Assembly (NCBI GenBank): GCA_958450365.1
Contig: CAUEEP010000741.1
Location: 310,001 to 374,000 of the forward strand
Reading direction: 5' to 3'
Length of the DNA: 64,000 bases
Origin: Mesorhabditis belari
Lineage: Eukaryota; Nematoda; Chromadorea; Rhabditida; Rhabditidae
The position numbers were made by a program, and so were the translations under genes. Below, piece after piece: positions 55,301 through 64,000 of this stretch. Position 1 is the stretch's first letter. The number at the start of each line of letters is the position of its first letter. The notes below the pieces were generated by a model. The model was not told the DNA's origin. It saw nothing but the letters and a program-made list of their open reading frames with translations, and ran no database searches.

Positions 55301-58300
55301 CTTAGGCTTAGGCTCAGACTTAGGCTTAGGCTTAGGCTTAGGCTCAGGCTGAGGCTCAGGCTTAGGCTTAGGCTCAGGCTTAGGCTTAGGCTCAGGCTGA
55401 GGCTCAGGCTTAGGCTTAGGCTCAGGCTGAGGCTCAGGCTTAGGCTTAGGCTCAGACTTAGGCTTAGGCTTAGGCTTAGGCTTAGGCTCAGGCTTGGACT
55501 TAGTGCGAAGGCTAGCGGCTAGCGCCTAGCACTAAGTGTATTTGGGTTTGGGCTGAACCCCCATTTTTTGGATCTCATCGAGTTCTCGGAGCTAAGGGAC
55601 ACCCGTTTGGTGTTGTGCTTGCGCCTCCCAGAGGAGCATCCTGGCAAATTTTCAGGTCGATCTCGTGTCTGGAATTTGAGATCTGACAAGTCGATTTTGG
55701 GATAGGCTTAGGCTCAGGCTCAGGCTCTAATAACTGAACCACACCGATACACCGTCTCGCAAGAAAGAGAAATTATAAAGATTATAAAGATCAAAGTATA
55801 AAGTATATTTCTTACACCTATGGTCTTTCAATTGCTGTTGTCGCTTTCAATATCAATCATTTTAGACTTTAAACAGCACAAAGCAAATCTCAAAGAGTCA
55901 TTCGAGTACTCAAAATTGAATCAAATTGAGAAAACATTCATTATAAATTCCCGATTTCAGTTTCCCTCCATTCCACTTCCCAAATCTCAAGCTCTTCCCT
56001 CACCTCCTTTCCTATGGCCTTTCAATTGCTGTCGTCGCTTTTGCCATCACTGTGTCAATGGGGAAAATGTTCGCGAAAAAGCATGGATACACAATAAATC
56101 CAAATCAAGTGAGGGTTTAGAAAAAAAAGAAATAAAGCTAAACCCCATCTTTTCAGGAGCTTTTAGCCTTGGGTACTGTATCTGTTTTCTCATCGATGTT
56201 CAATGTTTTCCCGACAAGTTGCTCCCTTTCAAGAACCCTTGTCAATGAGGCTTCGGGCGCAAAATCACAAGTAAGTCTAAAGGGTTTAACAAAAAGATAG
56301 AAAAGTTGAATTAGAGTTGAATTAAAGTTGAATTTTGAGTCCCAACTTCAATTTTTGATTAGAAAGTCTCAAGTTTTTGAACCAAATTCACTCTTTGTAT
56401 CAAATTTTGTTACCTGTCAAAGCAGTCAAAGCAGTCAAAGCAGTCAGAGCAGTCAAAGCAGTCAGAGCAGTCAAACCAGTCAAAACCAGTCAAAATCATT
56501 CAAAACCAGTCAAAACCAGTCAAAACCAGTCAAAACCAGTCAAAACCAGTCAAAACCAGTCAAAACCAGTCAAAACCAGTCAAAACCAGTCAAAACCAGT
56601 CAAAACTTTCAATAGCAATTGAAAAATAACCCAGAAATCTGCAAAAAATTCGAAGATCTAGTTGGCGGGATCGAACCCTTTGCCTCACCTCTAACTCCCG
56701 TGTGAGAAACAGGGCTCTTAGCCACTAGGCCAGGGGGCTGGGTTGAGAAGGCGTAATAAATTAGGTTTAAATCCTAAAGCGATTCCTTTTTTGTTAAAAG
56801 CGCCTTTTTAAGCTTTAAAATCGAGCGTACCATTCATTTTTTAGATTTCTGGTGTCATTTCAGCGTCAATTACATTGGTTGTCATTTTGGTTGTTGGGCC
56901 CACTTCTTGAGGATCTTCCAATGGTAAAAGAAATGGAAAAGAAATTGAAAAGAAATTGAAAAGAAATTGAAAATAGATAGCTAGATGAAAAGCCTAATAA
57001 ATGTTATTAAATGAAAATGTTTTAGTGTGTCTTGAGCTCAATTGTCATCGTGGCACTGCGATCTTTGATGATGAAAGTGACCGAAGTCGGACCGTTGTAC
57101 AAAATCTCAAAAATTGATGCGGTAAGTTAAACGAGTAAGTAAACGTTAAGCGGTAAGTTGTCTTGCTTACTTTCCATACGAATTGTACACATGTACATTT
57201 CCGATGTACATTTCCACATGTACATTTCCTTATGTACATTTCCACATGTACATTTCCATGTACATTTCCACATGTACATTTCCACATGTACATTTCTTAT
57301 GTACATTTCCATAGGTACATTTCCACATGTACATTTCCACATGTACATTTCCACATGTACATTTCCAGATGTACATTTCCATAGGTACATTTCCACATGT
57401 ACACTTCCACATGTACATTTCCACATGTACATTTCCACATGTACATTTCCATATGTACATTTCACATGTACATTTCCACATGTACATTTCCTTATGTACA
57501 TATTTCCACATGTACATTTCCACATGTACATGTACCGAACTTTTCTAACCAAACAGTACTTTATAATCAATATTTCTTAAGTTTATTAACAATATTGAAA
57601 CTTTTTTTAACGAAATTTCACAAGAATACAGTAATGTGGACTTGATTACGGTAATCGGCATCTGTTTTTCAACTCTAATCTAGCATACTGTAACTATAGG
57701 GTAACAGACTTACGGTAGTTGTCGTATTCTGTCGTTTCTCCTACCTACGACGCTTACAAGTTCTCCAAGTGTCAGCTTACTTTAGAAATGCTGAGCTAAA
57801 CGATGCTTTAACGATCATTTTACCGTTTTACTTCAAACTCTTAGAAGGGAAAATCCCAGAAAAGGAAGCTAAGCTGGCCCTTTGTCTCATCTAGTCAAGC
57901 TGACCCTTTGGCTGATCTAGTGAAGCTGGCCTTTTGACTCGAGAACAATCCATCTTCTAGAGTCGGCCATGATCTCGAATCCGTTTGTAGTTTTGTAGAA
58001 AGCTGCAAGCGCCAAATATCCTTTCGGACTCCTTAACAAGCCGCCACACACCGCCTGAAAACAACTTTTCGGTGGCCTAGTGGATAGTTGGCCAGACAAT
58101 CGAAGCTGTTACATTTCTTGCCCTCAGCTTAAAGTCCACTCTCGCCAAACCTTTTATTTTTCCGAACAAACTGCTTGCCTACTTATTCTGAAATTTACAA
58201 ATGCATAAATTCAACACTATTATTCATGCTAAATACGTAGGGGAACAGTTTTCTAAAAAAGCAAAAAATGGTTTGACGAGAGTGGGACCTCGAACCTCAG

Positions 58301-61300
58301 GCAAAAAGTGTCATAGGTTCCGTGGTCTAGCAGACTATCCACTAGGCCACCGAAGCAGTTGTTCGGCTTCTTAAGGAGTCCGAAAGGATATCTCGCGCTT
58401 TATGCGAAGCTTTGCGAAACTAAAAACAGACTCGAGATCATGCCCGACTCTATAAAATGGACTTGGACTTGAGTCAAAAGGGCCAACTTCAAAAGACCAG
58501 CTTCAAAAGACCAGCTTCAAAAGGCCAGCTTCAAAAGGCCAGTTTCAAAGGGCCAGCTTCAAAAGGCCAGCTTCAAAAGACCAGCTTCAAAAGGCCAGCT
58601 TCAAAAGGCCAACTTCAAAAGGCCAGCTTCAAAAGGCCAACTTCAAAAGGCCAGCTTCAAAAGACCAACTTCAAAAGGCCAGCTTCAAAAGGCCAACTTC
58701 AAAAGGCCAGCTTCGAAAGGCCTTTCCCTTGTTAGAAGAATAGTTAGACTAGAGTTAGCTCGATCATCATGCTCGATCAATTCCTTCAATCCTCAATTTC
58801 CCTTTAGGCAATCTGGGTGATCACGGCCATTTGCGTACTCGGCTATGATATAGTTGAAGGTCTCGTTGCTGGCGTCGTCCTCGCCGTCCTCAGTGTCATT
58901 GCCCGGACTCAATGGTTGGGGAAAAAGTCTTTATTTAAATCAAATTTTCAATCCCAATTTCAGTGACATTGGTCTCAATATAGCTGGCTCTTTTTAGGTT
59001 CTCAAAAAAGCTTTTTTTTTTCGGGTTTTTTGAGTTAAAAAACTATCTAACTTTCGATTTTCGGAATTATCTAACAAAATAAAGCTTTGGATTTGTAAAA
59101 TCTAGCTTCTCTAGCTTCTTTAAAACTAAACTCTTTTCTAGGCCTCCAATGAATGAAATGGGTCGTCTTCCGTGTGGGGATTTTCGTGTGGCCAATCGTT
59201 TCTCAGCCGCTATTCCGCCAATTGTTCCCGTTATCAGGTAAAAAGACAGAGTGCGTTTCTAATTTTCCAGCACGAAGTACACTACAAAGCCAAGTGTGCG
59301 ATGGTTGAGTGCTTGTGACGATTGACTCTAGAACGGTAGAATCAATCCCAGAAATCGAAGGTCCTGCCTTTCGAATCCTCTTGATTTTTTGCAGGTCAAA
59401 GAATCAAGCATCTCTAAAGTTACCTTACAGATCTGACGCCCTGTTGATCTTCACGAATGTTGAGCGCTTCAAGCGAGCAATTCGACACGAGGATTCAGCA
59501 CACTTTCAAGAGGTAAATCAAAGCACGAAAACCTAGGATGTTAAATTCATTTTATTTCTGTTAAATCCCGGATCCATTTCACTGGCAAAGATCGAAAGCC
59601 TGTTTCCTTAAAAAATTGGTTTTAATTTGATTGATTTGATTGGTTTTGATGTGAGCCGTAATCCGGGTCTGTTTGATCTGATCCGTAATCCGGGTCTGTT
59701 TGATGTGATCCGTAATCCGTTCGTTTGATCTGATCCGTAATCCGTCTGTTTGATGTGATCCGTAATCCGTTCGTTTGATCTGATCCGTAATCCGTCTGTT
59801 TGATCTGATCCGTAATCCGTCTGTTTGATCTGATCCGTAATCCGTCTGTTTGATGTGATCCGTAATCCGTCTGTTTGATCTGATCCATAATCCGTTCGTT
59901 TGATCTGATCCGTAATCCGTCTGTTTGATGTGATCCGTAATCCGTCTGTTTGATCTGATCCATAATCCGTTCGTTTGATCTGATCCGTAATCCGTCTGTT
60001 TGATGTGATCCGTAATCCGTTCGTTTGATCTGATTCGCCATCCGTCCGTTTGATCTGATCCGTCTAATCAATCCCTTTTTTCACACCATCTTCAGAATCA
60101 AAGCGCTTATTGGCCCGCTTCATTGCTCATCAAAGGAATAAGTAGTAGTCAAAAGGTGCAAGATCAGAACTGGATCGGTCATCATCTCCCATCCAAGCGA
60201 GATTTTCAAGTATCGTGACTAAATACCGTAATCTAACTATTATTCTAGACTGAATATCCTATTCTAGATTGAATGCCGTAATCCTAACAGTCTAGACTGA
60301 ATACTCTAATCCAGACTGAATGCTATGATCTAGGGACCTTGAATACTCTAATCTGTGACTCAATAACGTAATCCAGCTATTCTACACTGAATATCCTATT
60401 ATTCTAGATTGGATATCGGTAATCCGGGAGACAGTCTGGAGACTGAACACTCTAACTAGACCGAAACTCTGATCTGTGACTAAATAACGTAATTATTAGC
60501 TTAGTTATTAGCTATTCTAGAGAATAGCTAATAACCCGTATCGTGAAAGATGAGCTGATTGAGATGGTTCTGGATAAGCATTCTCTGATTAGTTGACATT
60601 TCTCCATGTCTGTTATGTTCCGTCTCCCTGTCTGTTCATCAAAGAACCAAGTTCCGAATTTCGATTTAAACTCAAGTTTATGCAAATGTTTCAACATTTT
60701 TATATTCTCAACTAATAACTCTTATCCGCTATCTGAACTGAAAAAGAAAGCTTCGGTTGTTGGTTTGAAAGATTTCAAGAAACTTTCAGCCGAACTGCTG
60801 CACTGTCTTTGTCTTTGTCTGTCTGTCTTTTGTCTGTCTGCCTTTGCTGACTGTCTTTGTCTTCGAGGATTTATCTCCAGAACGCAATTCAGCAAATCAA
60901 TTTGCACACCTTCCGTATGGAGCTATCCTTTCATATAAACATTTTTATATTTATGTGAAGCATGTTTTCTTGTATAAGGATTTCTATAGAAGTATCATGG
61001 GCTCTTAGCTAAGCACTAGAGGCCCTTAGCTAAGCACTAGAGGCCCTTATCCTTGTAGAGATGCTTGTAGAAATTGTAGAAACTGTAGACAATGTAGATC
61101 ACTGTAGAAAGAAATCTGTAGAAGTTGCTAGAATCCTTGTAGAAACTCGTACAACACGCGTAAAATGTCGCTGGTGTGGGATTATCAATAACCACAGCAA
61201 AAGATACCAAAAATAGAGAAACTCTGATTTACTGTTTCATTGGAAAAGTGTTCTTTGGATTTTATCAGTTCTCCAGCTCATTTCCAAGTTTAATGATTAA

Positions 61301-61831
61301 TCGAATAGCGACAAGCAAAATTAATCGAATAGCGAGGACCCAGTGATCTACTTCTTTATATCTCCTGATCTACTTTTGGCAGCCAGGCCTTGTCTCCTTG
61401 ACCTAGTCAAGCTAGCCTCTTTGTCGGAACTGGCCAAGCTGGCCTCTTTGGTCAGATCTAGTCAAGCTGGCTCTTTGTCTGATCTAGCTCAAGTTGGCCT
61501 CTTTTGTCCGGTTCAGTCAAGTTGGCCTTTTGGTCTCATCTATAGTCAAGCTGGCCTTTTGTCTGATCTAGTCAAGCCGGCCTCTTGTCTCATCTGAATG
61601 AAAGGGGCCTTTTGTCTGATCTAGTCAAGCTGGCCTTTTGTCTGATCAATGCTGGCCTTTTGTCTCATCTAGCCTTGCTGGCCTTTTGTCTCAATTAGTC
61701 AAGCTGGCCTTTTGTCTGATCTAGTCAGTTGGCTCCTTGTCTCATCTAGTCAAGTTGGCCTTTTGTCCCATCTAGTCAAGTTTGCCCCCCCCCCCCCCCC
61801 CCCACACACACAGAGAGAGAGAGTGTGTGTG

Positions 61832-61885
<54 letters not shown>

Positions 61886-63325
61886 GGGGGGGGGGCCTTT
61901 TGTTTTCGATCTTAGCCTAAAGCTGGCTCTTTGTTTTTTTTTTTTTTTTTTTCCATCTGTTTTAGGTCAAGCTGGCCTTTTTACTCATCTCAAACTAGTC
62001 AAGCTTGCCTTTTTGTCTCATCTAGTCCACCTTGTTTTTCTGACTGGAGTAACAATCCATCTTATGGAGTTTCGGCCATGATCTCTTTAGAACTGCTTTT
62101 GAAGCTGGGCAGAACTTTTATACAGAACAGAAAGCGCTTTATATCTCCAAAGCAGCTGCAGCACAGCTAAGCAAAGGAGCAAAAGAGGCGCGCGTAGCGG
62201 TGGTGGTAATAAGTAAGATGCGCAAAGCAAAGGCTATAGCAGAAATGGATCTACTTGAGTAATACCTGGATCACTTTTTATAATCATTTTACTTAATCAA
62301 CTTTATCGGAATAATCATATAAACATTTTATTTAATCAACTTTATCAATAGAATCATATCCTGTATTCTCTCTAATAGTAGTGCATCCTCTAATAGTATT
62401 GCGGTCCAGGAGGGGGGGTTAAAAAAACAGTGAAGCAAAATTACTATTAGAGAGAATACGAAAAAATCATTTTATTTAATCAACTTTTTAGTCTACGTGT
62501 CTGCTCCCGAAAAGACCCCACTTGGTGACGCGAGGTGGAGTGAGAAAAAGAAAGAAGAAAAAGAAGAAAAAAGAAGCACCATTGCAGGTGGTCATTCTCG
62601 ACTGTTCCACATGGGTTTACACGGGATTCGATGGGAAACTGATGCTGTGAAAGAGGTGGGAAATCGTTACCAAAGTCGATTCAGAGAGGGATTTCAGCTG
62701 ATCTTGGAGATAAATGACGAAGAGAACGTTGATCTTCTCTCGGAAGTGAGTAAGGAGTTTTTGGAATGGCTTTTGAAAGAATTGGACCGTCTTGGAGATG
62801 CTTGACCGTCTCGGAGATGTCCAACACCGAGATCTTTCAGCTCAAAGCTAGATTATCAATGGCAAAAAAGGCGGGGCACGTATAAAAGGTCTTTGGGAAC
62901 GCCTTCTTTGCCAATCTAACTTTGAGCTTAAAAGAACTCGGTGCTGGGCGGTTCAATTTAATTAGTTTTTATATCAACTGATAGAGAAAGACTTATGCAT
63001 CTAATGATATTAAAGATGTTTAAATTGGATAACCCAAAGCTAAGATATTTGAGCTCAAAGTTGGGGTTGCTGATGGAGTACTGATAACCTTTTTAAAGTG
63101 TTTTTTTTAAATGTTGGAAAAGACAATCCGATTATCGTAATTTTAAAAAGGTGTACAGTGGTATAGATCTAGTTTTTATAAACTTTTTATACTCTAAATT
63201 TCTCTTCAGGTTTTGTCCTTGTTCAATATCGTTGTGCCGGTTTTATTCGATTTTATGAGTGAGGATCAATTTACCCAACGATCGCCTTTGCTGTAAATTC
63301 TGTTGCTGAGAGAGTCCTTGCCAAT
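49305..63325 (+). CDS. SLC26/SulP anion transporter, at least 16 exons
   Basis: Membrane anion (sulfate/chloride/bicarbonate-type) transporter. Exons: 49305-49557 ([10 protein letters not shown]... [20 protein letters not shown]), 50311-50419 ([19 protein letters not shown], the SulP signature region), 50742-50884, 51746-51850 ([18 protein letters not shown]), 53879-53941 ([18 protein letters not shown]), 53987-54139, 54236-54318, 55961-56108 ([20 protein letters not shown]), 56157-56270, 56845-56923, 57026-57121 ([16 protein letters not shown]), 58808-58914, 59142-59237, 59431-59512 ([18 protein letters not shown]), 62492-62745 ([21 protein letters not shown]) and 63210-63325 ([17 protein letters not shown]). 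The sum is about 667 codons, normal for the family. Phases join except for single-base excesses in exons 2 (six-C run at 50337) and 10, a shift in exon 15 and a missing T in exon 16. A stop may follow at about 63343, or more exons lie outside. The ATG at 49305 follows a TTTTTTTAG acceptor, possibly trans-spliced. Substrate cannot be read from sequence. Confidence 0.88.
49610..50235. repeat. GGATCGGATTCAGACGTCC array in transporter intron 1
   Basis: Compound units of GGACGTYCGGATCAGATTCT and GACGTCCGGATCGGATTCAG, interleaved with GACCACAAGATAATCAA spacers. Higher-order period about 85-120 bp. Confidence 0.93.
50885..51015. repeat. 20-bp minisatellite at a splice donor
   Basis: Units GTTGGCTGGGTAGCTACGGA and GCTGGCTGGGCAGCTACGGA start at the first intron base after exon 3, so the GT of the donor is the array edge. 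Confidence 0.93.
51290..51535. repeat. TTCTAGRTTTCTAGC array
   Basis: 8-bp units TTCTAGNT in intron 3 of the transporter. Confidence 0.93.
51860..52555. repeat. 16-bp minisatellite (GAGAAGATAGCTAGGT)
   Basis: About 40 units with AGATCGCTAGGT and AACTAACTAGCT variants, immediately left of a mariner insertion in transporter intron 4. Confidence 0.96.
52561..53827 (-). mobile_element. Near-complete mariner in transporter intron 4
   Basis: 1267 bp with ends TCAGGTTGGCAACTAAATAA and (other side, reverse complement) TTAGGTTGGCAACTAAATAA, flanked by TA. It lies in the opposite orientation to the host gene. Confidence 0.95.
52636..53656 (-). pseudogene. Mariner transposase, nearly intact
   Basis: Starts [20 protein letters not shown] with the helix-turn-helix region ([17 protein letters not shown]). 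A one-base shift near 53400 moves to the frame [16 protein letters not shown]. First catalytic D in [10 protein letters not shown], second in [11 protein letters not shown], third in [13 protein letters not shown]. Two more single-base shifts around the last two sites cancel out. The C terminus is [20 protein letters not shown]. Length and D-D spacing are normal for mariner (DD34D). Only about three indels separate it from an open frame. Confidence 0.9.
54318..54375. repeat. CTTTGATCTAG tandem
   Basis: Four to five 11-bp units just after the donor of transporter exon 7. Confidence 0.9.
54751..54826 (+). pseudogene. First half of a duplicated transporter exon 8
   Basis: CAG then TTTCCCTCCATTCCACTTCT, AAATCTCAA and TTTCCTAT match the start of the real exon at 55961, including the acceptor. 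The copy stops where the following inserted DNA begins. Confidence 0.75.
55045..55505 (+). repeat. TTAGGC/TCAGGC array (interstitial telomere-like)
   Basis: About 75 hexamers. The main pattern is an 18-bp higher-order unit TTAGGCTTAGGCTCAGGC. TTAGGC is the nematode telomere repeat, and the array is on the plus strand as TTAGGC. A small outlier GATAGGCTTAGGCTCAGGC is at about 55702-55727. The 175-codon RLRL frame here is an artefact. Confidence 0.95.
55817..55856 (+). pseudogene. Second half of the duplicated transporter exon 8
   Basis: CCTATGGTCTTTCAATTGCT and GTTGTCGCTTTCAATATC match the middle of exon 8 (CCTATGGCCTTTCAATTGCT). Together with 54751-54826 it forms one exon copy split by about 990 bp. 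Confidence 0.75.
56415..56605. repeat. 10-bp minisatellite (CAGTCAAAAC)
   Basis: Starts as AGTCAAAGC units and shifts to CAGTCAAAAC, about 19 units, in transporter intron 9. Confidence 0.95.
56655..56735 (-). mobile_element. tRNA-like element
   Basis: Minus strand: GGCCTAGTGGCTAAGAGCC (A box) and AAGGGTTCGATCCCGCC (B box). Only three bases of the T stem pair, so not a working tRNA. Confidence 0.5.
57185..57535. repeat. 14-bp minisatellite (ACATGTACATTTCC)
   Basis: About 25 units in transporter intron 11. The unit is self-complementary at ACATGT. Frames on both strands ([10 protein letters not shown]) are repeat artefacts. Confidence 0.97.
57865..58150 (+). mobile_element. Monomer-led SINE-like element, family S2 copy 1
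   Basis: Three monomers (AAGCTGACCCTTTGGCTGAT type) lead into a unique body, AGTCGGCCATGATCTCGAAT through TATCCTTTCGGACTCCTTAA. A tRNA-like head follows, GGTGGCCTAGTGGATAGTTG. It lies in transporter intron 11. Confidence 0.65.
58265..58460 (-). mobile_element. Monomer-led SINE-like element, family S2 copy 2
   Basis: Inverted copy: the same body (GAGTCGGGCATGATCTCGAG ... TCCTTTCGGACTCCTTAA) and a better tRNA-like head (GGTGGCCTAGTGGATAGTCT, then B box CCTGAGGTTCGAGGTCCC). Its 5' side runs straight into the CTTCAAAAGGCCAG array. Confidence 0.7.
58475..58730. repeat. 14-bp minisatellite (CTTCAAAAGGCCAG)
   Basis: About 18 units next to S2 copy 2. In reverse complement the unit is CTGGCCTTTTGAAG, the core of the S2 monomer. 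Confidence 0.95.
59640..60065. repeat. 25-bp minisatellite
   Basis: Units GATCTGATCCGTAATCCGTC plus TGTTT, alternating with GATGTGATCC types, about 17 copies in transporter intron 14. Confidence 0.95.
60085..60200 (-). mobile_element. Mariner fragment
   Basis: CATTGCTCATC, GGAATAAGTAGTAGTC and AAAAGGTGCAAGATCAG match the third-D region of the 36 kb copies. Confidence 0.5.
60218..60500. repeat. Degenerate AGACTGAATACTCTAATC array
   Basis: Irregular 20-30 bp units (CTAGATTGAATRCCGTAAT). Low identity between units. Confidence 0.75.
60512..60697 (-). pseudogene. Mariner transposase, internal fragment
   Basis: Frame [20 protein letters not shown] resembles the linker ahead of the first catalytic D, where family members typically read LGxxxKxxxWxPHEL. 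The remainder ([17 protein letters not shown]) fits the next helix. No catalytic residue is kept. Confidence 0.5.
61380..62040. repeat. 26-bp minisatellite (S2 monomers)
   Basis: Units containing AAGCTGGCCTTTTGTCTGAT then CTAGTC, about 20 copies, interrupted at 61785-61890 by simple-sequence runs. Leads into an S2 body fragment at 62045. Confidence 0.93.
61785..61890. repeat. Compound simple-sequence block
   Basis: Poly-C (about 18), ACAC, GAGA, GT (about 12), poly-T (more than 35) and poly-G (9) in direct succession inside one monomer. Lengths are unreliable in any assembly. Confidence 0.9.
62045..62175 (+). mobile_element. S2 body fragment, copy 3
   Basis: AACAATCCATCTTATGGAGT, CGGCCATGATCTC and AAAGCGCTTTATATCTCC match the body of S2 copies 1 and 2. 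The tRNA-like head is not recognisable. Confidence 0.55.
62176..62490. other. No gene recognised
   Basis: Transporter intron 14 sequence. Duplicated TTTTATTTAATCAACTTT occurs three times (62287, 62325, 62470), and a short inverted pair ATTCTCTCTAATAGTA / TACTATTAGAGAGAAT spans about 62365-62460. Confidence 0.5.
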
Positions 63326-63539
63326 GTGAGTTTATGGGTGTTTTAGGAATATTCCTTTTATCTAGTTTCTGATATTGGAACATGCTCAGATCTTACTGGA
63401 TATCTGCATTTACTTTTATCTTTATCTCACTGATATAAGAATATTCTTAGATCTTAATTGATATAAGAATATTCCTTATATCTAATTTGATAAGTATGAA
63501 TCTGAAGTTTACCTCCCCACATAGTGCGCTAAGGATGTT

Positions 63540-63690
63540 TGAAAGGATTTGGTATTTGAAATGAAATTGATTCCAATGTTGGATTTGAAATGAAATTGAT
63601 TCAAAGTTGAAGGTTGAAATGAAATTGATTTAAATCTGAAAGTTGAATCTGAAAAATTTGAATTTGAATCTGAATTTGAAAGTCATGAGT
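63540..63690. repeat. TTGAAATGAAATTGATT array
   Basis: Degenerate units similar to the 49.0 kb array, beyond the last recognised transporter exon. Confidence 0.8.
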
Positions 63691-63799
63691 TTCAACGAAT
63701 CAAAATCAAAGATTGGGTCGAGAAATTGTCCGTAATAAATCGAATTCCCCTTATCTTTCTAACTTTTAAACTCGAATTGGAATCTGATCGGGAAAGGAT

Positions 63800-64000
63800 A
63801 GAGAACCAAATCTGAACCCTAATCGAAACCTAATCGAAACCGAAACCGAAACGGAACCGAATCAAAATTCCACCGAAATCTCACCTGAGCCGAATCAAAA
63901 ACCTAATCAAAAACCTAATCGAAACTGAATCAAAACCTAATCAAAACCTTGCACTAAACCTAATCAAAAACTTAATCAAAACCTAATCAAACCGAATCGA
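63800..64000. repeat. CCTAATCAAAA array running off the window
   Basis: Units AACCTAATCAAAA and AAACCGAAACCG. It continues past the right edge. Confidence 0.9.

Noticed and set aside
54995..55522. 175-codon (RL)n protein
   Set aside because: It is the translation of the TTAGGC/TCAGGC array. Hexamers keep any frame open.
55961..56008. Frameshift in transporter exon 8
   Set aside because: Reading the first base with the GG of exon 7 gives [20 protein letters not shown] with no break, so the exon is intact.
57127..57580. 140-147 codon repeat proteins on both strands
   Set aside because: The 14-bp ACATGTACATTTCC array has a 42-bp coding period and no stop in any frame. There is no start context or splice site.
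59622..60071. 149-codon repetitive minus-strand protein
   Set aside because: Pure 25-bp minisatellite inside a transporter intron.

Overview
The window looks like nuclear DNA from a nematode, or a close relative with nematode-style genes. It is AT-rich. Exons are short, with TTTCAG-type acceptors and GTAAG or GTGAG donors. Two genes match familiar nematode families, at least five mariner elements are present, and a long array is built from TTAGGC, the nematode telomere unit. There are no bacterial features, rRNAs or CRISPR arrays, and no intact tRNA gene.

Three multi-exon genes stand out, all on the plus strand. (1) An AGPAT/PlsC lysophosphatidate acyltransferase spans about 8.7-19.35 kb, with exons separated by kilobases of repeats and several frame breaks. 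(2) An unidentified coiled-coil gene spans about 24.4-28.1 kb. (3) An SLC26/SulP anion transporter with at least 16 exons spans about 49.3-63.3 kb. It is nearly complete, from the N terminus through the STAS domain, and its introns hold minisatellites, a mariner and SINE-like elements. A glycine/arginine-rich fragment (20.7 kb), a possible minus-strand first exon (48.6 kb) and a few coding-like blocks complete the genes.

Most of the rest is repeat. I count more than 45 separate tandem arrays, mostly with 10-26 bp units, scattered through introns and intergenic DNA with no shared sequence. Mobile elements include five mariner copies with recognisable terminal repeats plus further transposase scraps, a degraded Tc1-like transposase caught between inverted arms, a LINE 3' end, at least three long-palindrome foldback elements, and several families of tRNA-headed SINE-like repeats.

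The most unusual pattern is the association of tRNA-like (pol III A/B box) elements with minisatellites. In one family (16.3 and 30.4 kb) a GAAGCW array sits between the A box and the B box. In another (57.9, 58.4, 62.0 kb) each copy is preceded by its own monomer array, as in LINE-1 5' monomers. The TTAGGC/TCAGGC array at 55 kb lies inside a split copy of a transporter exon.

Several conserved exons carry single-base indels, often in homopolymers. This may reflect residual assembly error rather than gene death, so disrupted genes should be read with that in mind.
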